Of a stretch of DNA of 9,159 bases, positions 1-6,610 are shown one piece after another. The notes under the pieces are model-generated. The model was not told where the DNA came from, made no database searches, and saw nothing but the letters and a program-made list of their open reading frames with translations. A program made the position numbers and the translations under genes. This DNA is from Niastella sp. Lineage in GTDB: Bacteria > Bacteroidota > Bacteroidia > Chitinophagales > Chitinophagaceae. The DNA is taken from positions 1 through 9,159 of the forward strand of contig JAJKIL010000417.1 in NCBI GenBank assembly GCA_021154515.1, in the 5' to 3' direction. The stretch's first letter is position 1; every line of letters starts with the position of its first letter.

Positions 1-1
1 C

Positions 2-1999
2 GGCCATAGCGACCTGGGCGATTTTTTGGTTATGCCCACTGTAGGCGCCCTGCAATTGAACCCCGGCGTTGCCACCGATACCAAAACCGGTTTTCGCTCT
101 GCATTTTCCCATGCCAATGAGAAAGCCGAAGCCGGTTATTACAAAGTAAAGCTGGATGATGACAACATCACCGCTGAGCTTACCGCCACTACCCGGACCG
201 GTTTTCATCAATACACTTTTCCCAAAACAAACGATGCCCACATCATCCTCGACCTCATGCATGGCATTTACAATTACGAAGATAAAAACGTGTGGACCTT
301 TGTACGGGTTGAGAACGATACCCTGGTTACCGGCTATCGCCAAACCGCTGGCTGGGCACGCACCCGCACCGTTTATTTTGCCATGACCTTTTCAAAACCA
401 TTTAAAGAATATGGTTGTAAAGACTTTGGCAAAAAGCAGGTATACCGTGGGTTCTGGGGTAAGTTCAATCAAACCAAAAACTTCCCCGACCTGGCAGGCA
501 GGCAATTGCGTATGTTCTTCAACTTTAATACAGAGGAAGGCGAGAAAATAAAGATAAAGATGGCGCTCTCCTCAGTAAGTACCGAAGGCGCTTTATTGAA
601 CCTGAGAACAGAAGCCCCCAACTGGGATTTTGAACAAACAAAAGCCGCTGCACAAGCCGCCTGGAGTACCGAACTCGCAAAGATCAACATAGAGGCATCA
701 GAAGCGGAGAAACAAAATTTCTATACCGCTTTATACCACGCCTTCCTGGGTCCTACTGTGTATATGGATGTTGACCGTAAATACAAAGGGCTCGATCAGA
801 ACGTGCACACCGCTACCAACTTTACCAATTATACCACCTTTTCGTTGTGGGATACCTACCGGGCCCTGCACCCGTTCTTCAACATCATACAGCCTGCCCG
901 CAATGGCGATATGGTAAACAGTATGCTGGCGCATTACGATCAAAGCGTGTTGAAGATGCTGCCCATCTGGAGCCATTACAGCAATGACAACTGGTGTATG
1001 AGCGGGTATCACAGCGTGTCGGTTATTGCCGATGCCATAATAAAAGGCAATACTTCGTTCGATGCAACGCATGCACTGGATGCTTGCGTAATTACCGCCA
1101 CCCACCCAAACTATGAAGGCATTGGCAGTTATGTAGAAAAAGGATTCATCCCCGATGAAAAACTGGGTACCTCCGCTTCCACTACGTTGGAATATGCATA
1201 TGACGATTGGAGTATAGCCCAGGCAGCAAAGAAACTGGGCCGCACAGATATTTATGAAGCATTCAGCAAACGCGCAGGTAACTATAAAAATGTCTTCGAT
1301 CCATCTGTAGGTTTTATGCGCGCCCGCAAGGAAGATGGCAGCTTTAAAAAAGATTTTGATGCATTGAGCACCAATGGTCAGGGTTTTATTGAAGGCAATA
1401 CCTGGAACTACAGCTTTTTTGTTCCCCAGGATCCCGAAGGTTTGATAACCCTGATGGGGGGCAAAAAGAAATTCAGCGCCCGTCTCGATAGCCTGTTCAC
1501 CATGTACCTGCCCGATAAATATTTTGCCGAAACGGAAGACATCACCCGCGACGGCATTATTGGCACTTACATCCATGGTAATGAACCGGCTCACCATGTG
1601 GCCTACCTGTACAACTTTGCCGGTCAGCCCTGGAAAACACAGGAACGGGTAAGAATGATCCTGAAACACCAGTATAAACCAGCGCCTGATGGGTTAGGTG
1701 GTAATGATGATTGCGGACAAATGAGCGCCTGGTATCTTTTCTCCGCCCTGGGTTTTTACCCGGTAGCGCCCGGCGCAACAGTATATCAGTTAGGCAGTCC
1801 TGCCATCCATAAAGCCATGTTACAACTCGAAAACAAAAACACCTTTACCGTAGAGGTCATCAACCAAAGCGATAAAAATGTGTATGTACAAAAGGTGTTA
1901 TTAAATGGTAAACAACTGGAGCAACCCGCTATCACTCATGAAGACATTATGAAAGGCGGCACGCTTACCTTCTATATGACGGACAAACCAAAGAAGTAA
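2..1999 (+). CDS. GH92 family exo-alpha-mannosidase, 5'-truncated by the window edge
   Basis: Glycoside hydrolase family 92 enzymes are calcium-dependent, inverting exo-alpha-mannosidases that trim mannose from N-glycans or mannans, usually in the periplasm or at the cell surface. The frame is open to the left edge. The visible protein is 665 residues and begins inside the N-terminal beta-sandwich domain (GHSDLGDF...MPTVGALQLNPG). Roughly 100 N-terminal residues, including any signal peptide, are missing compared with the usual 740-790. The catalytic (alpha/alpha)6 barrel follows from about residue 220. It contains SLWDTYRALHPFF (W283, D284), CMSGYHSV (H337), EGNTWNYSFF (E464), GNEPAHH (526-532) and GNDDCGQMSAWY (567-578). 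From its spacing to the GNDD acidic motif, E464 is the likely catalytic acid, and the GNDD aspartates probably supply the base; this is inferred from the family. The TTG at 26 is not the start, because the conserved family sequence continues upstream of it. The gene ends at TAA, 22 bp before a hairpin terminator. Linkage specificity cannot be read from the sequence. Confidence 0.95.
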   Translation, partial: GHSDLGDFLVMPTVGALQLNPGVATDTKTGFRSAFSHANEKAEAGYYKVKLDDDNITAELTATTRTGFHQYTFPKTNDAHIILDLMHGIYNYEDKNVWTFVRVENDTLVTGYRQTAGWARTRTVYFAMTFSKPFKEYGCKDFGKKQVYRGFWGKFNQTKNFPDLAGRQLRMFFNFNTEEGEKIKIKMALSSVSTEGALLNLRTEAPNWDFEQTKAAAQAAWSTELAKINIEASEAEKQNFYTALYHAFLGPTVYMDVDRKYKGLDQNVHTATNFTNYTTFSLWDTYRALHPFFNIIQPARNGDMVNSMLAHYDQSVLKMLPIWSHYSNDNWCMSGYHSVSVIADAIIKGNTSFDATHALDACVITATHPNYEGIGSYVEKGFIPDEKLGTSASTTLEYAYDDWSIAQAAKKLGRTDIYEAFSKRAGNYKNVFDPSVGFMRARKEDGSFKKDFDALSTNGQGFIEGNTWNYSFFVPQDPEGLITLMGGKKKFSARLDSLFTMYLPDKYFAETEDITRDGIIGTYIHGNEPAHHVAYLYNFAGQPWKTQERVRMILKHQYKPAPDGLGGNDDCGQMSAWYLFSALGFYPVAPGATVYQLGSPAIHKAMLQLENKNTFTVEVINQSDKNVYVQKVLLNGKQLEQPAITHEDIMKGGTLTFYMTDKPKK

Positions 2000-2021
2000 T
2001 AAGCTTTAAAGAGATAAACTA

Positions 2022-2051
2022 AAAGCCCTCCCGATGTACCGGGAGGGCTTT
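2022..2051. terminator. Bidirectional intrinsic terminator between convergent genes
   Basis: A perfect 12-bp stem (AAAGCCCTCCCG at 2022-2033 pairing with 2040-2051) closes a 6-nt loop (2034-2039). On the plus strand it is followed by TTTATTATA and serves the GH92 gene ending at 1999. On the minus strand the right-hand arm is followed by TTTTAGTTT and can terminate the kinase transcript, whose stop codon is at 2139, giving an ~88-nt 3' untranslated region. The position between convergent genes fits a shared terminator. Confidence 0.9.
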
Positions 2052-2081
2052 ATTATATGATCAAGGGTTAGTAAGTAAAGT

Positions 2082-2096
2082 AATTAAACGTTAATT
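2082..2096. repeat. AT-rich palindrome in the convergent intergenic gap
   Basis: AATTAA-ACG-TTAATT is a perfect 6-bp inverted repeat with a 3-bp centre, between the kinase stop codon and the shared terminator. A near copy of its core (AGTAATTAACGTAAT) lies on the other side of the kinase gene at about 4029-4043. The base composition is AT-rich, so it may be chance. No function is assigned. Confidence 0.35.
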
Positions 2097-2138
2097 TACA
2101 ATATTTATTTTATACAGACAATAGTTGGGGTGGAAAAG

Positions 2139-3977
2139 TTACTTCTTCAACAACACCGTAAACACCGACCCTATACCAATCTCGCTTTCGCAACTGATCC
2201 GTCCGTTGATCTCTTCCACCATTCTTTTTACAATCGAAAGCCCCAATCCATTGGATGCTTCCCCATCCGTAGGGCGTGATGAGATCTTACTGTATTTCGA
2301 GAACAGGTAGGGTAATTCTTCTTTATCGATGCCCACGCCTTCGTCCCGCACCTTTATACCAATGTGATCGTGTTCATCATGAATGCTCATCCAAACGTTC
2401 TTGCCCTGAGGCGTATATTTAATTGCATTCGATAACAGGTTCTCACAAATACGACCAACCAGGTAGCGATCGCTTAAAATAAACAGCTTTTTACCGGTAG
2501 CCACTGCATGTAAGCTGATGTTCTTTTTATCGGCCATCGGTTTAAAATTATCTACCATTTCTTCTGCAAAGGCGCGCAGGTCAAATTTCTCCAGCTGCAG
2601 TTTATGACCGCCTATATCTTCCCGTTCTACATCCAGTATTTGCCTGATGAGTCGCTCGCCATACAAACCGGCCTGTAGTATGCGGGCCATGGCTTTTTGT
2701 TGTTCGGGCGATAAACGGTCTGCGTCATTTTGCATCACCTGCCCCCATATTTGTATGGTAGCAAAAGGCGTGTTCAGGTCATGCGATACTATACTAATAA
2801 GCGAGTTCTTCTCGTAGTTTAACTCCGACAGTTTTTCGTTCTGTTGAATAATGAGGTCATTGGTTTCCTGTAACCGCCGGTGGGCATTTCGTTTTATTAC
2901 AAACCCGATGGCGATCAGGATCCCGATGATGCCCAGCGCACCGGCAACCAATGTAAGCTCCCGGGTACGGATCGTTTCCTTCTCTATCTTCTCCTGCAAC
3001 AATTTGTTTTCCGCTTCCCGCTCACCCGCATGAAAACGTTCCTGCAGGGCAGCTATGGTTTTATAGGTATCACCATGCAGAATAGCCGTATCCAGCGAAT
3101 ACCATTTTTTTATGTACTCGTATGCTTTATTGTATTTACCCTGGTATTCGTATAACTTGGCCAGTATGCTATAGCTATCGGCTTCCTTGCTTTTTGAATC
3201 CAGCCGTTGCGCCAGTTCCATGGCGCTTAGCGCATATTTGGTAGCGGAGTCAAACTGGTGCTTTTCAATATATATATCAGCCAGGTTTAGCCGGGCCGTC
3301 CATAGTCCGCCATAATCACCATCATTGCTATGCCTTACCAGGTTTTGCCAGAAGTAAGGCAGCGCTTCATCAAACTTCTTTTCCTTGAAATATAAATTAC
3401 CCAGGTTATTATACGTGCTCGATAAACTGATCTTTCCCTGGCGTTCGAGCGTTCTGCCCAACTGTACCGCTTTGTTTAATAATATATGCGAACTGTCGTA
3501 TTGCTTTAGCTGGGTATAAATAACTGCGAGGTTGTTGTAGGTATTAATAAGGGTAGGGATCTTTCCATCCTGCTCCGACATCTCGGCGCACTGTAAATAA
3601 AACTCTTTTGCCTTTTCAGGTTCCCGAATGGAAAAGTAGGCAATGGCCAGATCACTTAAGGCAGCCATCTCATATTCCGGCGCACGTATCAACCGGGCCG
3701 CTTCTAATGATTGCAGGTAATATTCAATGGCCTTTTCGTAGTTATTGCTCAGGTCTTCATAAATGCCCTTGAGTCGTAGCGATAAAACATTGCCCTTATT
3801 GAATTGTAAGTGGTGAGCTTCTTTTGAAATGTAGTCGGCGTAGTAGTGAATGGAGTCTATCTTGTCTTCAGAAAAATCAAGGCAACGGTCATACAAGCTT
3901 TTTAATTTAGTTGTATCAACCTGTGCAAATGAACATACGCAAGTAATCAGGGCCCCAAATAAAAGGTAGTATTTCAC
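2139..3977 (-). CDS. TPR-containing membrane sensor histidine kinase (HisKA/HATPase_c)
   Basis: This is an inner-membrane sensor kinase of 612 residues. A Sec-type signal peptide occupies residues 1-19 (hydrophobic core LLFGALITCVC, likely cleavage near FAQ). About six tetratricopeptide repeats span ~60-300, for example 143-175 and 185-217 with the TYNNL pattern, and probably form the periplasmic sensor. A charged, coiled-coil-like stretch at 312-340 leads to one membrane helix at 341-362. A cytoplasmic helix then joins the HisKA domain, whose H-box SHDLNTPF places the phosphoacceptor at H399. The HATPase_c domain has its N box around N513-K520, G1 as DEGVGI (545-550) and G2 as NGLGLSIVK (576-584). 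There is no receiver domain, so it is not a hybrid kinase. The start is GTG (3975-3977): a stop codon lies in frame just upstream, the next in-frame ATG is only at residue 104, and GTG keeps the signal peptide. It lies 121 bp downstream of the response regulator gene on the same strand, its probable partner. The input signal is unknown. Confidence 0.93.
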   Translation of the reverse strand: MKYYLLFGALITCVCSFAQVDTTKLKSLYDRCLDFSEDKIDSIHYYADYISKEAHHLQFNKGNVLSLRLKGIYEDLSNNYEKAIEYYLQSLEAARLIRAPEYEMAALSDLAIAYFSIREPEKAKEFYLQCAEMSEQDGKIPTLINTYNNLAVIYTQLKQYDSSHILLNKAVQLGRTLERQGKISLSSTYNNLGNLYFKEKKFDEALPYFWQNLVRHSNDGDYGGLWTARLNLADIYIEKHQFDSATKYALSAMELAQRLDSKSKEADSYSILAKLYEYQGKYNKAYEYIKKWYSLDTAILHGDTYKTIAALQERFHAGEREAENKLLQEKIEKETIRTRELTLVAGALGIIGILIAIGFVIKRNAHRRLQETNDLIIQQNEKLSELNYEKNSLISIVSHDLNTPFATIQIWGQVMQNDADRLSPEQQKAMARILQAGLYGERLIRQILDVEREDIGGHKLQLEKFDLRAFAEEMVDNFKPMADKKNISLHAVATGKKLFILSDRYLVGRICENLLSNAIKYTPQGKNVWMSIHDEHDHIGIKVRDEGVGIDKEELPYLFSKYSKISSRPTDGEASNGLGLSIVKRMVEEINGRISCESEIGIGSVFTVLLKK

Positions 3978-3999
3978 CGGTATTGCCGAATTATACTAC

Positions 4000-4029
4000 C
4001 AAATTAAGGGTTTTTACTTATTAACTCAA
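4000..4029 (-). promoter_or_regulatory. Candidate Bacteroidota-type promoter for the histidine kinase
   Basis: On the minus strand a TTG (4027-4029) is followed after 19 bp by TTAATTTG (4000-4007). This resembles the Bacteroidota -33/-7 pattern TTG-N19-21-TAnnTTTG with one mismatch in the -7 box. Transcription would start roughly 15-20 nt before the GTG start codon. This is a motif match only, in AT-rich DNA. Confidence 0.4.
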
Positions 4030-4098
4030 GTAATTAACGTAATAAAGTAGAGATAAGCAGGGCGATTTTTTTAATAATTGTAAAATAGACAGAAAACA

Positions 4099-4743
4099 TT
4101 ACTCTATCAGCTTGTTCTTAAGCGCAAACTTTACCAGTCCTACGGTATTATTAACTCCCAGTTTCGCAATCAGGTTCTTGCGGTGGGTTTCTACCGTACT
4201 TACGCTCAGGAAAAGTTTTTTAGCGATCTCGGAATTACTGTACTCCTTGCAAATAAGGGTAAGCACCTCAATTTCGCGTTTCGACAGGATCTCATCTACC
4301 TTTTTATCTTCAATGGTCACTGTATTGCGGAAGTCCTGGTTGGTATCCAGGATGTTGATCTCTTTACTGAAGAACTTGTTACCCCCGGCCACTGTTTCCA
4401 GGGCATTGGTTAACTCGGCAATATTGGTATTCTTTAAAAGGTAGCCCTGTATATCGTATTTCAGCAGCTTGTGAATATAGCGGGTGCCGCGCATGATAGT
4501 GAGGTAGAGGATCTTTAACCCCGGCTGAATTTCGCGGATCTTTTTAAGCAGTTCTTCTTCACCAATATCAGGCAAATGAACATCCAGTAACAGGATGTCG
4601 ATTTCCATATTTGGCAATTGGTTCAACAAACTTTCACCGGTAAATGCTGAACCTATAACCTCTATGCCGGGCTGCTTGTTCAGCAATAACACCAGCCCCT
4701 CAAGGTATAATTCATGATCATCTGTTATAAAAACCTTCAACAT
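4099..4743 (-). CDS. NarL/LuxR-type response regulator, DNA-binding
   Basis: This is a cytoplasmic transcription factor of the two-component type, 214 residues long. The receiver domain (about 1-118) has the acidic pair D8-D9, the phosphoacceptor D54 in LLLDVHLPD, T82 in the LYLT strand and K104 in GYLLKNT, so all core residues needed for phosphorylation are present. A linker leads to a LuxR-type helix-turn-helix (about 152-209) with the hallmark LSKREIEVL, NSEIAKKLFLSVSTVETHRKNL and KLGV motifs. I chose the ATG at 4741-4743 (MLKVFITDDHELY). A TTG two codons upstream (4747-4749) would add only two residues and overlaps a promoter-like motif. The downstream neighbour is a TPR histidine kinase on the same strand, its likely partner. 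No terminator-like hairpin is visible between the two genes, so co-transcription is possible. Target genes are not evident. Confidence 0.94.
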   Translation of the reverse strand: MLKVFITDDHELYLEGLVLLLNKQPGIEVIGSAFTGESLLNQLPNMEIDILLLDVHLPDIGEEELLKKIREIQPGLKILYLTIMRGTRYIHKLLKYDIQGYLLKNTNIAELTNALETVAGGNKFFSKEINILDTNQDFRNTVTIEDKKVDEILSKREIEVLTLICKEYSNSEIAKKLFLSVSTVETHRKNLIAKLGVNNTVGLVKFALKNKLIE

Positions 4744-4799
4744 AATCAAATTTAAGGATCGGCCAGTTCAGGATTAATGGTTAGGTTACCGATCTATAG

Positions 4800-4830
4800 C
4801 AAATTAAAACTATTTACAGCAGGGTAACAA
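4800..4830 (-). promoter_or_regulatory. Candidate promoter for the response regulator
   Basis: On the minus strand TTG (4828-4830) precedes TTAATTTG (4800-4807) by 20 bp. It fits the Bacteroidota promoter spacing, with one mismatch to TAnnTTTG, and has the same -7-like octamer as the candidate kinase promoter. The predicted leader is about 50 nt and contains a GATCGG...CCGATC inverted repeat (4755-4760 with 4789-4794) that could fold. Motif evidence only. Confidence 0.4.
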
Positions 4831-4832
4831 AA

Positions 4833-4884
4833 AACGGGGCCGTTCCATTATTATATTTCCTCAATCCGTAAAGGAACGCCCGTT
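4833..4884 (-). promoter_or_regulatory. Long-loop hairpin upstream of the response regulator
   Basis: A 12-bp stem forms between 4873-4884 (GGAACGCCCGTT on the plus strand) and 4833-4846 (AACGGGGCCGTTCC), with a 2-nt GC bulge and a 26-nt loop. Read on the minus strand, the GC-rich arm ends in CCCCGTTTTTTG, so it resembles a weak terminator. The T-run touches the -33 element of the candidate regulator promoter. It could be a back-up terminator for the DUF1501 transcript or a regulatory site. Confidence 0.45.
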
Positions 4885-4953
4885 CAAACCGCACCCCTGC
4901 CCCTTTAGCAAAATTTAGCAGGCTGTAACCACTATCAGTTTTTTAAAAAAACA

Positions 4954-4981
4954 AAGCTTCCCCACAGACGTGAGGAAGCTT
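4954..4981 (-). terminator. Intrinsic terminator of the DUF1800-DUF1501 operon
   Basis: A 12-bp stem (4970-4981 with 4954-4965) closes a 4-nt loop. It contains one non-Watson-Crick position, 4962/4973. On the minus-strand RNA that position is a G-U wobble, whereas on the plus strand it would be a C-A mismatch. On the minus strand it is followed by TGTTTTTTT. It lies 26 bp past the DUF1501 stop codon, so both strand and position fit termination of that transcript. Confidence 0.9.
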
Positions 4982-5007
4982 ACATTATACGGATTAAATT
5001 TTCTACG

Positions 5008-6594
5008 TCATCGTGTCTTCAGCATGGGTCGTACCTGCTGGGTTACGCCGTTTTGGAAACGCGCATAATAAACACCATTAGGCATCCCATACCCGTCGAA
5101 TGTTACAGAGTAGGTACCGGATGTATATACTTTGTCAGTAAGCGTTTTTATAACCCTGCCCATTGTATCCATCACCTGCACCAGCGTATGCCCACCCTTT
5201 GTAGTAAACGTGATTTTCGTCGTTTCAACAAACGGGTTAGGATAGTTAATGATCAGCTGCTCTCCATCATTGCGAAGATCATCGATTCCCGTAATACCAC
5301 AGGCTTCATTCACACACAAAGGAATGTTCTGGAAATTCTTCAGCATAATGGTTTGCAGATCGGAATCATTTACGCAGAACCATTGCTTCAGAATGGATGC
5401 ATAAATGCTTCGGAAATCGTATTGATAAGGAACATTATCGTTTTGTTCGGGAATGGCTGAAATGGTAGGATTGGTACCAATGATGCCCGACCGCACATGT
5501 TTTCCAAATACAAATACCGGTGCGGCTGCGCCGTGGTCGGTACCCAAACTTGAATTTGATTTTATGCGACGGCCAAACTCAGAGAAGGTAAAACCAATAA
5601 CCCGGTCATCAACACCCAGTCCTTTCAGATCGTCCATAAAACATTTAATGGCATCCGAAACGCGGGAGATCAGTTTGGCATGACCGCCAATGCTGGTTTC
5701 GCCGGATTCTACCTGACTTGAGTGCGTATCGAAGTTACCGGTGCTAACCATGTATACGCGCGTCTTTAATCCACCTTTTACCAGCCGGGCCACAATGCGC
5801 AGCTGTTGCGCCAGGTCGTTGCCACTGGGGTAAGAACCCTGTGAAGTTACCTTGGCGGCAGCAGCCCTGATTACATTTGAATATACTTCGGTTTGACCCA
5901 TGATCATTCTTATGTACTCCAGCTCTTTACCCCAGGGTGTATTAGGTACCGGGTCGCCCACGTTGTCGAGAAAATCATAAAAGCTTGTGGGGTCGGTAAT
6001 GTTCATCGCCATGGGGAAGGTAGGCCCCTGCATAGCAAGAGAAGCCACAGAGCCGATCTGTATTGCCAGGGGATCGGGCATTTGCGCTGTAGGATAGCCG
6101 TTGGGGAAGTTAGGGAACTCCAGGTTCAGGTAACGGCCAATCCAGCCACTGTATACTACTTTATCTGAGTCGGAAGCACTCATCCAGATATCCGTAGCAC
6201 GAAAGTGCGAGAAGTTGGGCTGCGGATAACCAACCGCCTGTATAACGGCCAGTTTTCCTTCATTATACAGGGTTTGCATCCCGGTCATACTGGGGTGAAA
6301 ACCTGTTTTGGAAGTACCGTTCAAAGGAAGCACCTTGTTCTGGGCGATCGCAATGTTCTTACGGGCATTATAATAATTGGAATAGTTCTCAATGGGTATT
6401 ACCATGTTCAATCCATCGTTACCGCCAAAGAGCTGGATCATCACCAATACCTTGTCGGTTTCGGTGGTGGCGCCCATTAAGGCCTGTACCAATGGTGATG
6501 CACCTGTAAAGGCTTTAACAGAAAAGCCGTTCAATATGGCGGGTAATGTTATTGACGCAGGCAGGGTGTTCTTTAAAAAGGATCTACGCTTCAT
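5008..6594 (-). CDS. DUF1501 family protein with Tat-like N-terminus and T9SS sorting domain
   Basis: This 528-residue exported protein belongs to DUF1501, a family related to the alkaline phosphatase/sulfatase fold whose reaction is not established. The N-terminus MKRRSFLKNT matches the twin-arginine pattern (RRxFLK) and is followed by a hydrophobic stretch to about residue 29. The DUF1501 body (about 46-425) shows FGGNDGLN (56-63), FHPSMTGMQTLY (99-110), GYPQPNFSHF (122-131), NFDTH (287-291), SEFGRR (338-343) and GTDHGAAAP (351-359). The Asp and His residues in these motifs are plausible metal ligands by analogy with the superfamily. From about 436 a type IX secretion C-terminal sorting domain follows: NYPNPF (450-455), MDTMGRVIKTL, then SGTYSVTFDG, NGVYYARF and a basic C-terminus. 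It is therefore probably carried across the outer membrane. ATG 6592-6594 lies 16 bp after the DUF1800 stop codon, so the two genes are surely co-transcribed. The export signals are clear; the function is unknown. Confidence 0.93.
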   Translation of the reverse strand: MKRRSFLKNTLPASITLPAILNGFSVKAFTGASPLVQALMGATTETDKVLVMIQLFGGNDGLNMVIPIENYSNYYNARKNIAIAQNKVLPLNGTSKTGFHPSMTGMQTLYNEGKLAVIQAVGYPQPNFSHFRATDIWMSASDSDKVVYSGWIGRYLNLEFPNFPNGYPTAQMPDPLAIQIGSVASLAMQGPTFPMAMNITDPTSFYDFLDNVGDPVPNTPWGKELEYIRMIMGQTEVYSNVIRAAAAKVTSQGSYPSGNDLAQQLRIVARLVKGGLKTRVYMVSTGNFDTHSSQVESGETSIGGHAKLISRVSDAIKCFMDDLKGLGVDDRVIGFTFSEFGRRIKSNSSLGTDHGAAAPVFVFGKHVRSGIIGTNPTISAIPEQNDNVPYQYDFRSIYASILKQWFCVNDSDLQTIMLKNFQNIPLCVNEACGITGIDDLRNDGEQLIINYPNPFVETTKITFTTKGGHTLVQVMDTMGRVIKTLTDKVYTSGTYSVTFDGYGMPNGVYYARFQNGVTQQVRPMLKTR

Positions 6595-6610
6595 AAGATC
6601 GGTTTGAATG

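Noticed and set aside
26..28. TTG as the start of the GH92 gene
   Set aside because: The upstream in-frame residues GHSDLGDF match the conserved family sequence and there is no upstream stop, so the gene is simply cut by the window edge.
731..1669. A 312-codon open frame on the minus strand, opposite the GH92 gene
   Set aside because: It lies wholly antisense to well-conserved GH92 catalytic sequence, shows no recognisable domain and has no promoter or gene context. It is a codon-bias shadow.
4044..4098. Possible terminator between regulator and kinase, because of a run of seven T at about 4066-4072
   Set aside because: There is no stem before the run, and on the transcribed minus strand the run is A, not T.
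4747..4749. TTG start for the response regulator
   Set aside because: The ATG two codons downstream gives the standard receiver N-terminus, and the TTG falls inside a TAAATTTG promoter-like motif.
4904..4920. Direct repeat TTTAGCA spaced by 10 bp
   Set aside because: Only two 7-bp copies in an AT-rich stretch with no matching promoter position; too weak to call.
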